Origin: Poriferisodalis sp965237655
Lineage (GTDB): Bacteria > Actinomycetota > Acidimicrobiia > Acidimicrobiales > Poriferisodalaceae
DNA length: 64,000 nt
Direction: 5' to 3'
Assembly (NCBI RefSeq): GCF_965237655.1
Contig: NZ_CBDEGB010000002.1
Location: forward strand, 62,001 to 126,000
Shown: in pieces, positions 41,475 to 51,100 of the stretch
Numbering within the stretch: the first letter of the stretch is position 1
Layout: the number at the start of each line of letters is the position of its first letter
Notes under the pieces: generated by a model
Seen by the model: the letters and a program-made list of their open reading frames with translations, nothing else
Databases searched by the model: none
Told to the model about the DNA's origin: nothing
Program-made: the position numbers and the translations under genes

Positions 41475-44400
41475 CTGGACAGCACATCGACGTCCAAGCG
41501 GTCCTCGGCGATCTCAAGGACTTCCAGCAGCGGACCGCCCGCTGGACATTCGAGCGGATGTTCGATGAGCAGAATCCGGCGGTCCGATTCTTGGTGGCCG
41601 ACGAGGTCGGTCTTGGCAAGACCCATGTCGCCAAGGGCGTCATCGCCCAGGTCATCGATTATCTCGGAAGCATCGGCGATGCACGCCATGACATCGTCTA
41701 TGTCTGCTCGAACGCGGCGATCGCCCGCCAGAACCTCCGCAAGCTCGTCCCCAAAGGCATCGAGCCGCTCGAGGACGTCGGCCGGCTCGCCATGCTCCCC
41801 CTGGCGGAGTTGAATGACGGTGACGGCACACAGACCGGCGTCAATCTGCTTGCGATCACGCCCGGTACGTCGCTGAAGTTTGGCCGCAGCACAGGCACGT
41901 TCCGGGAGCGATGCTTGGCGTACACGTTCTTGCGCGCCCATTGGGGTGCCGGCGTCATGACCGCCCCGGCTAGATGGATCTTCTGGGAAGGCATCACGGC
42001 TGGTGATCCCGATGAGCGCCTTCGCGCCAAAGAGCGCTGGTATCGGTCACAAATCGCAGGCTCGCTCGGGGACTTCACCGAGGAACTCGGGGTGGTTGAC
42101 GAGTCACGCAATCGCCATGCCAAACCAACGCTGCGCGCACTGTTCGACAAGCTTGTCGATGGGTTGAAATGGAAGCGGGCCTTTCCTGACGATCTGTGGA
42201 ACCTCCGACGGGAGCTGATCGGTGAGGTTCGCCGAATCATGGCGATCGTCGGCATCGCGGCGCTCCAACCCGATCTCGTGGTGCTGGACGAGTTCCAGCG
42301 GTTCAAGGACCTGTTGCAGCCAGATCCCGACAATTTCGCTGCCGAGTTGGCCCACCGCCTCTTCGACTACGAGGATCCCGAGACTGGCCGCGCCACCCGA
42401 ACGCTGCTGCTCTCGGCGACCCCGTATCGCATGTACACGACGGCTGATGAGATCGACAGCGACCACTACGCGGACTTTGTTGACACGTGTTCGTTCCTGT
42501 TCCAAGATCCGGCGCGAGTCGAACGGCTGCAGAGCCATTTTGCCGCTCTGCGATCTGCGCTCACATCCGTCGAGTCATTCGCCGGCGCGGAGTCAATCTG
42601 CGGTGACATCGGGTCCGAGCTGCGCGACGTGATGGCACGAACAGAGCGGCTGGCGGCCACACCGGACCGCGACGGGATGCTCCGGGAGCTCGACGCTCAA
42701 GTAGCTGTGGAGCCCGATGACCTTCGCGCTTATTTGCGCATCGGTGACCTCGCCGAGACGGTGGAGCATCACGAGCCCACCGAGTACTGGAAGTCCGGGC
42801 CGTACCTCGTCAACTTCATGGAGCGGTACAAGCTGAAGCAGGCCGTCGTGAAAGCCGCGGACGAGGGCCGGCTCGCCGACGATGGAAAGTTCGATCCTGG
42901 TCCTGGCCTATTGAGTTGGGAGGACGTCGAGGCGTATCAGTGCATCGACCCCCAGAACGGGCGGCTTCGCTGGCTGCTCGACGATCTGGAGCGCCATCGT
43001 GCGTTTGAGCTGCTCTGGATGCCCCCGTCGCTTCGGTACTACGACACCCGATCGGTGTACGAGGCACCTGAGGCTGCCAGCTTCACAAAGCGCCTGATCT
43101 TCTCGAGCTGGGCAGTTGTGCCGAAGGTCGTCTCGTCGCTCGTTAGTTTCGAGGCCGAGCGTCACGCCTTCGCCGGACGCAGCCACGGTTACACAGCCGA
43201 ATACGGGCGACGTGGTGGCCAGCGCCTCGATTTCCGCACAAGTGAGCGCTTCACCAGTGAGGCCAGACCCGGGGAGGCGCGGGCAGCCCGCCGGGCAGCG
43301 ACGATGACAGCGTTTCTCTTCGTATGGCCAAGTCCGAGTCTCGCCGAGCTTGGCTACCCGCGACAGACGGGGCAAGGCGAGCGCCGCCAAGTCTCGGACG
43401 TGCTCACCGATGTGGCAGCTCAAGTAGCGGACGCCATCGCACCGCTCATTGGGTCTGGGCCCACCGACGGCGTCGTGGATCGAAGGTGGTACTGGGCTGC
43501 GCCCTTGTACCTCGACCAGCAGTTGCACCCCTCGGCGATCGACCTCCTGCTCGCCTCTGACGGCGCCTCGCACTGGGAGGGCGACCAAGACGGGAGCGCG
43601 TTCCGAGCGCATCTTGCCGAGGCGCGGTCGATGGTCGAGTACGGCCACACGGCTCTCGGCCGTCCACCCGATGACCTCGCGGAGGTGCTCGCCGAGGTTG
43701 CGCTCGGCGGGCCCGCGCAGTGCGCCTTGCGGGCGGTCAGTGCGGCCGTCGGGCTCCCGATCTCTCACGAGTCGACGGTGTCGAACGCTGCATGGATCGC
43801 CGCAGCGTTCAGGGGTTTCTTCAACGCCCCGGAAGTCACAGGCGTCGTCGTCGGCGGGAGGCCGGACGAGTCTGACTCCGAAGACGGCGTCGGCCGATAC
43901 TGGCGCGATGTCCTGCGACACTCGATCGACGGCAACCTCCAAGCCGTACTCGATGAGCACGCCCATGTGCTTCGTGACTGGCTCGGCCATCTGAGCTTGA
44001 GCGACGATGATCGACGCATTGCGGCAGCCGATGACATCGGCTACGCGGTCGCGGAAGCCCTAGATCTTCGCACCTCCTCGTTCCGCGTCGACATCCCCCG
44101 CCGAGAGCGGAACGGCCAAGGCGTCGCCCTGGACAGACACACAATGCGCACGCGATTCGCTGTCGCCTTCGGCAACCAGACGCTGGACGGGGGCGGCGAG
44201 GCCCGGGTCGAATCCGTTTCCAGGGCGTTCAACTCTCCGTTCTGGCCCTTCGTCCTCACCTCCACCTCAGTCGGGCAAGAGGGCCTCGACTTCCATCTCT
44301 GGTGTCACGCAGTGGTCCACTGGAACCTGCCCTCCAACCCCGTGGACTTGGAGCAGCGAGAGGGACGCGTTCACAGGTACAAGGGCCACGCCGTCCGGCG

Positions 44401-44773
44401 CAACATCGCCGCGACGCTTGGCCCGGACCTCCTCACGAATGGCCTGGCCCCCGGCGTCGATCTCTGGAACGAACTGTTCGCCGCAGCGGCGGCCACTAGG
44501 GGGCCGACCGACGGAGAGATGGTGCCGTACTGGGTGTTCCACCGAGGGCCAGCGAAGATCGAACGCCATGTGCCGGTCCTGCCATTCAGCCGAGACGCAG
44601 CAGCGGTCCCGCAGTTGCGTAAGTCCCTCGCTGCGTACCGCCTCGCCTTCGGCCAGCCGCGCCAAGAGGAGCTGGTGGAGTTCCTCGGCGCCGACCGCAC
44701 CGACGAGGAGTTGCTGCAACTGGCATCACGTCTGCGCATCAACTTGGCACCGCCCGAAGAGCACCCCGTCTGA
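41471..44773 (+). CDS. Large SF2 helicase (Snf2/DEAH-like)
   Basis: An 1100-residue superfamily-2 helicase. N-terminal core: QQRTARWTFERMFDEQNPAV, Walker A VADEVGLGKTHVAKGVIAQV, motif II LVVLDEFQRFKDLL (DEFQ) and motif III TLLLSATPYRMYTTADE. A long insertion of about 600 residues separates this from the C-terminal helicase lobe, where motif V/VI reads STSVGQEGLDFHLWCHAVVH, then WNLPSNPVDLEQREGRVHRY. The GxGLDFH...QREGRVHR pattern is that of Snf2/RapA-like translocases. It is the last gene of the DUF6361-PLD-helicase operon, which has the look of a restriction or anti-phage system. The start is GTG 41471. The 155 bases after it show nothing. Confidence 0.87.
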   Translation: MTGQHIDVQAVLGDLKDFQQRTARWTFERMFDEQNPAVRFLVADEVGLGKTHVAKGVIAQVIDYLGSIGDARHDIVYVCSNAAIARQNLRKLVPKGIEPLEDVGRLAMLPLAELNDGDGTQTGVNLLAITPGTSLKFGRSTGTFRERCLAYTFLRAHWGAGVMTAPARWIFWEGITAGDPDERLRAKERWYRSQIAGSLGDFTEELGVVDESRNRHAKPTLRALFDKLVDGLKWKRAFPDDLWNLRRELIGEVRRIMAIVGIAALQPDLVVLDEFQRFKDLLQPDPDNFAAELAHRLFDYEDPETGRATRTLLLSATPYRMYTTADEIDSDHYADFVDTCSFLFQDPARVERLQSHFAALRSALTSVESFAGAESICGDIGSELRDVMARTERLAATPDRDGMLRELDAQVAVEPDDLRAYLRIGDLAETVEHHEPTEYWKSGPYLVNFMERYKLKQAVVKAADEGRLADDGKFDPGPGLLSWEDVEAYQCIDPQNGRLRWLLDDLERHRAFELLWMPPSLRYYDTRSVYEAPEAASFTKRLIFSSWAVVPKVVSSLVSFEAERHAFAGRSHGYTAEYGRRGGQRLDFRTSERFTSEARPGEARAARRAATMTAFLFVWPSPSLAELGYPRQTGQGERRQVSDVLTDVAAQVADAIAPLIGSGPTDGVVDRRWYWAAPLYLDQQLHPSAIDLLLASDGASHWEGDQDGSAFRAHLAEARSMVEYGHTALGRPPDDLAEVLAEVALGGPAQCALRAVSAAVGLPISHESTVSNAAWIAAAFRGFFNAPEVTGVVVGGRPDESDSEDGVGRYWRDVLRHSIDGNLQAVLDEHAHVLRDWLGHLSLSDDDRRIAAADDIGYAVAEALDLRTSSFRVDIPRRERNGQGVALDRHTMRTRFAVAFGNQTLDGGGEARVESVSRAFNSPFWPFVLTSTSVGQEGLDFHLWCHAVVHWNLPSNPVDLEQREGRVHRYKGHAVRRNIAATLGPDLLTNGLAPGVDLWNELFAAAAATRGPTDGEMVPYWVFHRGPAKIERHVPVLPFSRDAAAVPQLRKSLAAYRLAFGQPRQEELVEFLGADRTDEELLQLASRLRINLAPPEEHPV

Positions 44774-44928
44774 CCGGTAACCCGGCGTGCGACCGACGGC
44801 ACCTTGTCTGTTGCTGCATTGCTGGACGGTGCACCCGTTGCTGTCCGGCGTGCTGCGTGATCCCGCTGGGGTCGAGCGCCTGCTCGCATCGTTCAGCCGA
44901 GCCGTCGCCACGCTTGAGCACCGGCCCG

Positions 44929-45417
44929 CTAACTGAGGTCGAGTTGCGGGCTGTCTGTGAACGGCTCAGCGATCGCAGGCGCGACGAGTTCATCCCATTG
45001 GGTTCGGGTCGTCTGGCGTTCATATGTGAAGAACCGTTCACATCCGTGGATTTCGGCCGATGCAAGATGAATCGCGTCGGCAGGTTTGACACTTCTCATG
45101 CCCTTTGACCGGGCAGTCCGGATGATGGAGCGAGCGCGTTCAGCGATACGTATCGAGATGTCCGTCAGCCTGATCGGAGACCCTGGGGACCAAAGCGCCT
45201 CGATCGCGCTCTCGTCGGCATTCGAGGCATCGGACGCGTGATCGCTCGCAATGAACGCGACTTCTGTCACTGAGAGAACTGATGTCAGCAGCTCAATGTT
45301 CCCGCGCTGCGCATCTTCAAGCAAGGCCGCCGCGACGCTCGCACGGCCGGCTTCGTCAGCCAGGTAGGCGATGATCACGTTGGCGTCAAGGTAGACGCGC
45401 TGTCTGCTATTGGTCAT
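44929..45417 (-). CDS. PIN-domain protein (toxin-like ribonuclease)
   Basis: A 162-residue PIN-fold protein: VYLDANVIIAYLADEAGRAS (first catalytic Asp), LLTSVLSVTEVAFIASDHAS (Glu), then VKPADAIHLASAEIHGCERF (third Asp) and FFTYERQT, where Glu sits at the usual last Asp. This pattern is that of VapC-type RNases. The gene overlaps the end of the upstream gene at 45407-46159 by 11 bp, so the two form a pair. The partner is not a standard small VapB antitoxin, which makes the system unusual. Confidence 0.82.
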   Translation of the reverse strand: MTNSRQRVYLDANVIIAYLADEAGRASVAAALLEDAQRGNIELLTSVLSVTEVAFIASDHASDASNADESAIEALWSPGSPIRLTDISIRIAERARSIIRTARSKGMRSVKPADAIHLASAEIHGCERFFTYERQTTRTQWDELVAPAIAEPFTDSPQLDLS

Positions 45418-46159
45418 CCCGCACTCGGCGAACGAGCTCTTCAGCCGGTTCCCGCGTTTGGAGCACGCCGCGTGCCGAGCGGTAGGACGTGCCGGGACTC
45501 TCGTCGACGATCTCGACGCTGGTGACGTTTCGAATCGAGTGCGGCCTATCGGTCGCCGGGTCGCGTCGAACTGTGCCGGTCACGTCGGCAAGGTGACCCC
45601 ACACGTCACGCATTGTGGGCTCCATGTCCTCTGCGGGAAAGCAGGCCACGGCAGAGTCGTTGACGAGGTCATACAGGCTGAAGTGAAGGCGGCGCCGATG
45701 CGAGAGCATCTCGACGCGGCCCCGGATCGTGCCCAACGACACGAAGCGGTCCATCTCGGCATCAGCTCGCTTGGCGGCTTCGCCAGAGATGAACTCAACC
45801 GCCCCGCTGGCGCATTCAATCGCGACTGGCCGATCGCCGCTCGCGAAGGCCTGCAACTTGGTCATGTGGCGGGTCACGGGCAATGCAACGTCGGCTTCGC
45901 CCCTCATGACTGCCTGCCCGGCCTCTACGACGCTCATGCACATGCGCAAGATGAGCGCTTCGGAGCGATCGTCAGCGGGGACGGCTCGCACCACGGCGGT
46001 GGCACTGCCATGGTCGAGCCCGGCAACGACCCAGCGGACGCTCGCGCCATGGCTCGCCTCGACGGCATCCAGCGCTCTGGTGAATTCCGCCAAGGCGCCG
46101 GACAAGAGCTCGATGGTGACCTCGCCTCCGACTCGGAGACGGATCTCGTCTTCGCGCAT
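45407..46159 (-). CDS. Uncharacterised partner of a PIN-domain gene
   Basis: A 250-residue protein from ATG 46159 (MREDEIRLRVGGEVTIELLS). It contains GALAEFTRALDAVEASHGAS, VRWVVAGLDHGSATAVVRAV and a C-terminal beta-rich region (MLSHRRRLHFSLYDLVNDSA, VTGTVRRDPATDRPHSIRNV). I do not recognise the domain, but proteins of this layout are seen next to PIN genes. Whether it serves as an antitoxin is inference from the overlap and gene order. An upstream extension to 46186 is possible but lacks a good start context. Confidence 0.68.
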   Translation of the reverse strand: MREDEIRLRVGGEVTIELLSGALAEFTRALDAVEASHGASVRWVVAGLDHGSATAVVRAVPADDRSEALILRMCMSVVEAGQAVMRGEADVALPVTRHMTKLQAFASGDRPVAIECASGAVEFISGEAAKRADAEMDRFVSLGTIRGRVEMLSHRRRLHFSLYDLVNDSAVACFPAEDMEPTMRDVWGHLADVTGTVRRDPATDRPHSIRNVTSVEIVDESPGTSYRSARGVLQTREPAEELVRRVRDDQ

Positions 46160-46707
46160 GCCGCGGATCGTATACCCGAGGCTCAACGCCTCATTTCGGG
46201 ATATTCATCGCGTGACTCCCGTCAAGCGGCCATCGAGGCCCTTGGCGAATGGCATCGCGGCTTCGCCGAACCGATCAGTAACCCACGATCTGGGCATGAA
46301 GCTCGCCGAGCGCGCCGTCCCAGTCATCGTCAGGAATGACCGTGATGCGTGCCATGAGCCAGCGTCCCACACTGCTAGCGGACCCCGCGAACCGCCTCGG
46401 CACCCCATGTCAGCGAAAATCAGCCGCTTGACCCGATCAGGCTGGCCCCATGGTCGGCATGTGTCCGACGACATCGTGACGATGGCTGAACTTGAGAAGC
46501 TCAGTCTGGCCGAGCGCCGAACGTCTCGAGGTTGGGTTGCCACGCTCGAGACGTGCAGAAGTCCTGCGTCAGTCTCGGCCGACAAGCCCGATTGACGGGT
46601 GCCCGTTGGTTGTTCCAGCCGTTACGCGCGTCTGGAGGTGTGGCTAATCGGCGAAGTCGTCGCCTATGTGGTCACGTCCCGACAAGATCGGGGATGATGT
46701 CGTAGTC
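46160..46707. other. Gene-poor interval with an AhpD-like fragment
   Basis: No gene of its own that I can support. It contains the N-terminal AhpD-like remnant at 46284-46355 and the upstream region of the split exonuclease-RecQ gene. Confidence 0.45.
46284..46355 (-). pseudogene. AhpD-like gene N-terminal fragment
   Basis: The minus strand from ATG 46355 reads MARITVIPDDDWDGALGELH, nearly identical to the start of the intact gene at 37168, and stops matching after about 23 residues. It is the reciprocal end of the fragments at 28.4 and 30.2 kb. Confidence 0.75.
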
Positions 46708-46841
46708 ATGCCCACTATTTCTGAAGCGCTGTCCCGATGCCTGGCGTTAGACCTCGAAGTCGCTGGCGATGGCGGCCGCATCTACGCATTCGCGGGTGTG
46801 CGCGCCGACACCGGCCAGAGTGTCGTGTGGGCCAAGAATGC
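46708..46841 (+). pseudogene. 5' part of the exonuclease-RecQ-UvrD gene (before the ISL3 insertion)
   Basis: From ATG 46708 the sequence MPTISEALSRCLALDLEVAG starts a DEDD-type 3'-5' exonuclease (motif I in LALDLEVAGDGGRIYAF) and is broken at WAKN by an ISL3-family element. The rest of the gene continues at 48199 in the same frame once the element and one target copy are removed. Confidence 0.85.
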
Positions 46842-48190
46842 GGCCCTTCGTCTTTTGTTGGGATGAGGGTGGGTTGAGGGTCCGCTTGTAGGGGTCGAGG
46901 CCCTGCTGGGATCGGTGTTTGCAGACGCCGAACCCTGGAGGGCCTCGATGAAGCGTGATGTTATGTCGGTGCGGTTGTGGCTGCCGCGTGTCGAGGTGCT
47001 GGGGGTGGTGGTCGACGCGCCTGAGCGGCTGGTGGTGCGGGTGCGCTCGACGGTGCGCCGCCCGTGTTGCCCTGATTGCGGGACCCCGAGCGGGAAGGCC
47101 CATGACCGCCGGGACCGGGAGATCCGCGACCTGGAGGTGTCGGGCCGGCCGGTGGTGCTGGTGTTCGAGCAGCGGCGCATGGTCTGCGAGGTCTGCGGCG
47201 GCCGGCGGTTCATGGAGGACCACCCGGCGTTCGAGGGCCGTGTCACGGCGCGTCTGGCGCGCCGGCTGGTCAAAGACGCCCGTGCGATGACGGTCAGCTC
47301 GGCGGCCCGCCGTCATGGAGTGGGCTGGAAGCTGGTCAACGCGCTGGTGGTCGCCTATGCAGGTCTGGTCGGCGACCGCCGGCGCCGGCAAAGGTGTCGG
47401 GTGCTGCTGGTGGACGAGACCTCGATCCGCAAGCGGCACCGCTATGTGACGGTACTGGTGAACGGCGACACCGGCGAGGTGCTCGCCATGGTTCCCCACC
47501 GCAGCCAGGCAGCACTGTCAGGGTTCCTGGCCGCCCAAGGGCACCGATGGTGCCGGGCGGTGAAGGTCGTGGTGTCCGACGGCTCGGCGGCGTACAAAGC
47601 AGCGATCGACGCCCAGCTCGGCCATGCCCGCCACGTCCTGGACCGGTTCCACGTCATCAGATGGTTCCAAGCAGGGCTCACCGCGGTCCGCCGAGACGTC
47701 CAGCGCCGCCCCGAAGGCTCCAAGCCCGCTTTCGACCGCGACGTGTTCCGGGCGAGATTCCTGCTGATGCGCAGACCCGACAAGCTCGACGCCGCCGACC
47801 AGGCCCGCCTTGACGCCCTGTTCGCCGCCCATCCACGGCTCAAAGCAGCCTGGGAAGCGCTCGGCGAGCTGCACCAGCTCTATCTCGCCGACGACCACGA
47901 CGGCGCGATGGCAGCCCTGGACCGGTTCGCGGACATCTACAGCACCGGCCAGATACCCGAGTTCAGCGACACCGTCGACACGTTCCTCGCCTGGCATGCC
48001 CAGATCCTCGACTGGCACCACACAGGACGGCCCAGCAACGGACGCATCGAGGGAACGAACAACCTGCTCCAAGTCCTGCGACGCCGAGCCCACGGCTTCA
48101 CCAACTACGCCAACTTCGAAGCCCGCGGCCTGCTACTAACCTGACCCCGCCGAGCCCAGCAGCCCGAATCCCAAAAAAAGACGAAGGCTC
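46842..48190 (+). mobile_element. ISL3-family element, 1349 bp, with 8-bp target duplication
   Basis: Near-perfect terminal inverted repeats (left starts GGCCCTTCGTCTTTTG; right, reversed, starts GAGCCTTCGTCTTTTT) bound the element. The direct 8-bp duplication AAGAATGC lies at 46834-46841 and 48191-48198, the size typical of ISL3. Removing the element plus one duplicate restores the exonuclease-helicase frame. The intact repeats and duplication suggest a recent insertion. Confidence 0.93.
46948..48144 (+). CDS. ISL3-family transposase
   Basis: A complete transposase of about 398 residues from ATG 46948 (MKRDVMSVRLWLPRVEVLGV). The N-terminal zinc-finger has CCPDCGTPSGKAHDRR and VCEVCGGRRFMEDHPAF. 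The DDE catalytic domain shows CRVLLVDETSIRKRHRYVTV (first D), VVVSDGSAAYKAAIDAQLG, RHVLDRFHVIRWFQAGL (second D) and the late NGRIEGTNNLLQVLRRRAHG (E). No frameshift is visible, so this copy appears intact. It sits within the split exonuclease-RecQ gene. Confidence 0.93.
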   Translation: MKRDVMSVRLWLPRVEVLGVVVDAPERLVVRVRSTVRRPCCPDCGTPSGKAHDRRDREIRDLEVSGRPVVLVFEQRRMVCEVCGGRRFMEDHPAFEGRVTARLARRLVKDARAMTVSSAARRHGVGWKLVNALVVAYAGLVGDRRRRQRCRVLLVDETSIRKRHRYVTVLVNGDTGEVLAMVPHRSQAALSGFLAAQGHRWCRAVKVVVSDGSAAYKAAIDAQLGHARHVLDRFHVIRWFQAGLTAVRRDVQRRPEGSKPAFDRDVFRARFLLMRRPDKLDAADQARLDALFAAHPRLKAAWEALGELHQLYLADDHDGAMAALDRFADIYSTGQIPEFSDTVDTFLAWHAQILDWHHTGRPSNGRIEGTNNLLQVLRRRAHGFTNYANFEARGLLLT

Positions 48191-48198
48191 AAGAATGC

Positions 48199-51100
48199 AA
48201 GATCGACTGCGCCCGACAATGCGAACCTCGTCGTCACCGAGGGTGACGAAGTCGTCGGGAAAAGGCGGGTCGATTCTGCCGATCAGGCACTTCGGGAGCT
48301 AGACGCACTGGCCGAAGGTGCCGAGTTTGTACTCGGCCACAATCTGATCAAGTTTGATCTGCCGATCCTGCGAACAGCAGATCCTGGACTGCGATTGTTG
48401 CAGTTGCCCGCCTTGGACACGCTGTGGATCAATCCTCTGGCGTTTCCTCGGAACCCCTACCACCATCTCGTCAAGCACTACAAGGACGCTCCGCTGACGC
48501 TCAGCGAACGCAACGATCCATACCTCGACGCACGGCTGGCGTTGCAGTTGTTCATCGATCAGCGTGAGGCGTTGCACGAAGTGCCGCCGGAAACGCTGGC
48601 GGCTTGGCACTGGCTGACCACCAGAGACCCCCAATCGGCTGGCTTCGACCTGTTCTTCGCTGCGTTGCGAGGCTCGCAGAGCCCCAGCGCGTCCGGGGCG
48701 CGAGAGGCGATCCGCAGCTGCCTCGACGACCACGCGTGCCAGACACAGCTTCGACGGGCGATCGCTGACGCCCCTGAGCACGGCTGGGTCCTCGCGTTCG
48801 CGGTGGCATGGATCTCGGTGTCGGGAGGAGCCTCCGTGATGCCGCCGTGGGTGCGCCACCAGTTCCCGGGCGCCAGTCGGCTCGTTCGGAGCCTGCGCGA
48901 CAACGCATGCAACGACGAGCGCTGCGCATGGTGTCGCACTCACCACAACTCTGTGCAGGAACTCAAGCGATGGTTCGGCTTCGATTCGTTCCGAGAGCAG
49001 CCCGCTGACCCGGAGTCCGATGAGTCATTGCAGCAGCGGATCGTCGAGACAGCGATGGCGGGCCAAGATGTGCTGGCGATACTGCCTACCGGTGCAGGCA
49101 AGTCGCTGTGCTACCAGTTGCCGGCGCTGTCCCGTTACGACAAGACGGGTGCGGTGACGGTGGTGATCTCGCCGCTCGTGGCGCTCATGGCGGACCAAGT
49201 GGCCGGTCTCGAGAAGCAAGGCATCACCTCGTGCGTCACCGTCAACGGGTTGATGTCGCTGCCCGAGCGCGCCGATGCGCTCAACAAGGTCCGGCTGGGT
49301 GATGCAGCGATTGTGTTGATCTCCCCCGAGCAGCTGCGCAGCCCATCGGTGCGCAGCGCCATAGCGCAACGCGAAATCGGTGCCTGGGTGCTCGATGAAG
49401 CCCATTGCCTGTCGAAATGGGGGCACGACTTCCGCCCCGACTACCGCTATGTGGGGCGTTTCATCCGCGAAAAGTCCGACAGTGAGCGAGCGCCGCCGGT
49501 GCTGTGCCTGACCGCAACTGCCAAACCGGAGGTCAAGACCGAAATCTGCGAGTACTTCCGCAGACACCTCGGCATCGAAATGCGCGTTTTCGACGGCGGA
49601 ACCCGCAGGACCAACCTGAACTTTGTTGTGTCGCCGACGACAACTGCGATGAAGCTTCCAGACATCAAGATGACCCTGGAGCACCATCTGCCGCAGCACC
49701 TGCGGGGAGGGGCGATCGTGTACTGCGCGACCCGCAGGCGCACCAGCGAGGTCGCCGAATTCCTCGGGGCGCAAGGAATCGACGCTGACCGCTTCCACGC
49801 CGGCTTGCAACCCGAAGAGAAGAAGACCATCCAACAGCGCTTCATCGGCGGCGAGCTTCGGGTCATCGCCGCCACCAATGCGTTCGGGATGGGCATCGAC
49901 AAGCCTGACGTGCGACTGGTCATCCACGCCGATATCCCGTCCTCACTGGAGAACTACCTGCAAGAAGCAGGCCGGGCCGGCCGGGACCAGCAGCAGGCGC
50001 ACTGTGTGCTGCTCTACACCGAAGATGACGTGGAGCGCCAGTTCGGGTTGTCGGCGAGGTCGCGTCTCACCCGGCGCGAGATCCACGGGGTGCTGCGGTC
50101 GCTGCGCGCCCTCGACCGCCGAAGCGGACGAACCGGTGAGGTCGTGGCCACGTCCGGTGAGATCCTCACCGAGGATGAAGCGGACGACTTCACCCGCGAT
50201 TCATCAACAGATGACACGCGGGTGCGAACAGCAGTGGCATGGCTCGAAGAAGCGGAGTTGCTGACCCGCGAAGAGAACCGGGTGAGCGTGTTTCCTTCGT
50301 CATTGCGCGTCAGCACCGTCGAGGAGGCCCGCACGAGGCTTGGCGGTGGTGACCTCAACGAGGGTCAACGAATTGCGCTGTTGGCAATCGTGAAGGCGCT
50401 GATTGACGCGGACCCTGACGACGGCATTTCGACGGACGCGCTGATGGGAGTCGCCGGTCTCAATTCGGACAAGCTGCGAGCTGCCTTGTACGACCTCGAA
50501 CAACGCGGGCTCGCCACGAATGACACCGTCGTGACGGCGTTCGTTCATGTCGGCGTGCGACGGCCGTCTCACAGCCGCCTCACCGAGGCCTCCGGCTTGG
50601 AGGAAACCCTGATCGGCTTGATGCAAGAGTCGGCGCCTGATCTTCCTCTGGATGGTTCTGCTCCGCTGAACTTGCGGGTAGCCGCTCAGGAACTTCACGA
50701 CGCAGGTTTCGCCGACGCACGACCTGAGCTCATCGTCCGCACCCTGGGGGGCATTGCCCAGGACGGACGTGGCGATGGCGGCGGCAGAGGCAGCGTCACT
50801 GTGCGCAAGCACGGAGTTGAAAGCGTCTTGGTGACGCTCAAGCGTGAATGGTCCTCGCTCGAGAGCATCGCCCAGCGCCGCCGTGGCGCAGCCGGCGTGC
50901 TCCTGAAGCACCTGTTGTCGAAACTGCCGCCGGGAAGCCGAGGCAACGATTTGCTCGTCTCCACGACACTCGGCGACCTGCAGAAGGCCGTCGACGAGGC
51001 AATCGAGGTTGACTCGACGCTGCGTGCTGGCACCAAGGATGTCCGCAGGCTTATGGAGCGGGCACTGATGTGGCTCCACGAACAGGAGGTTGTCAGACTG

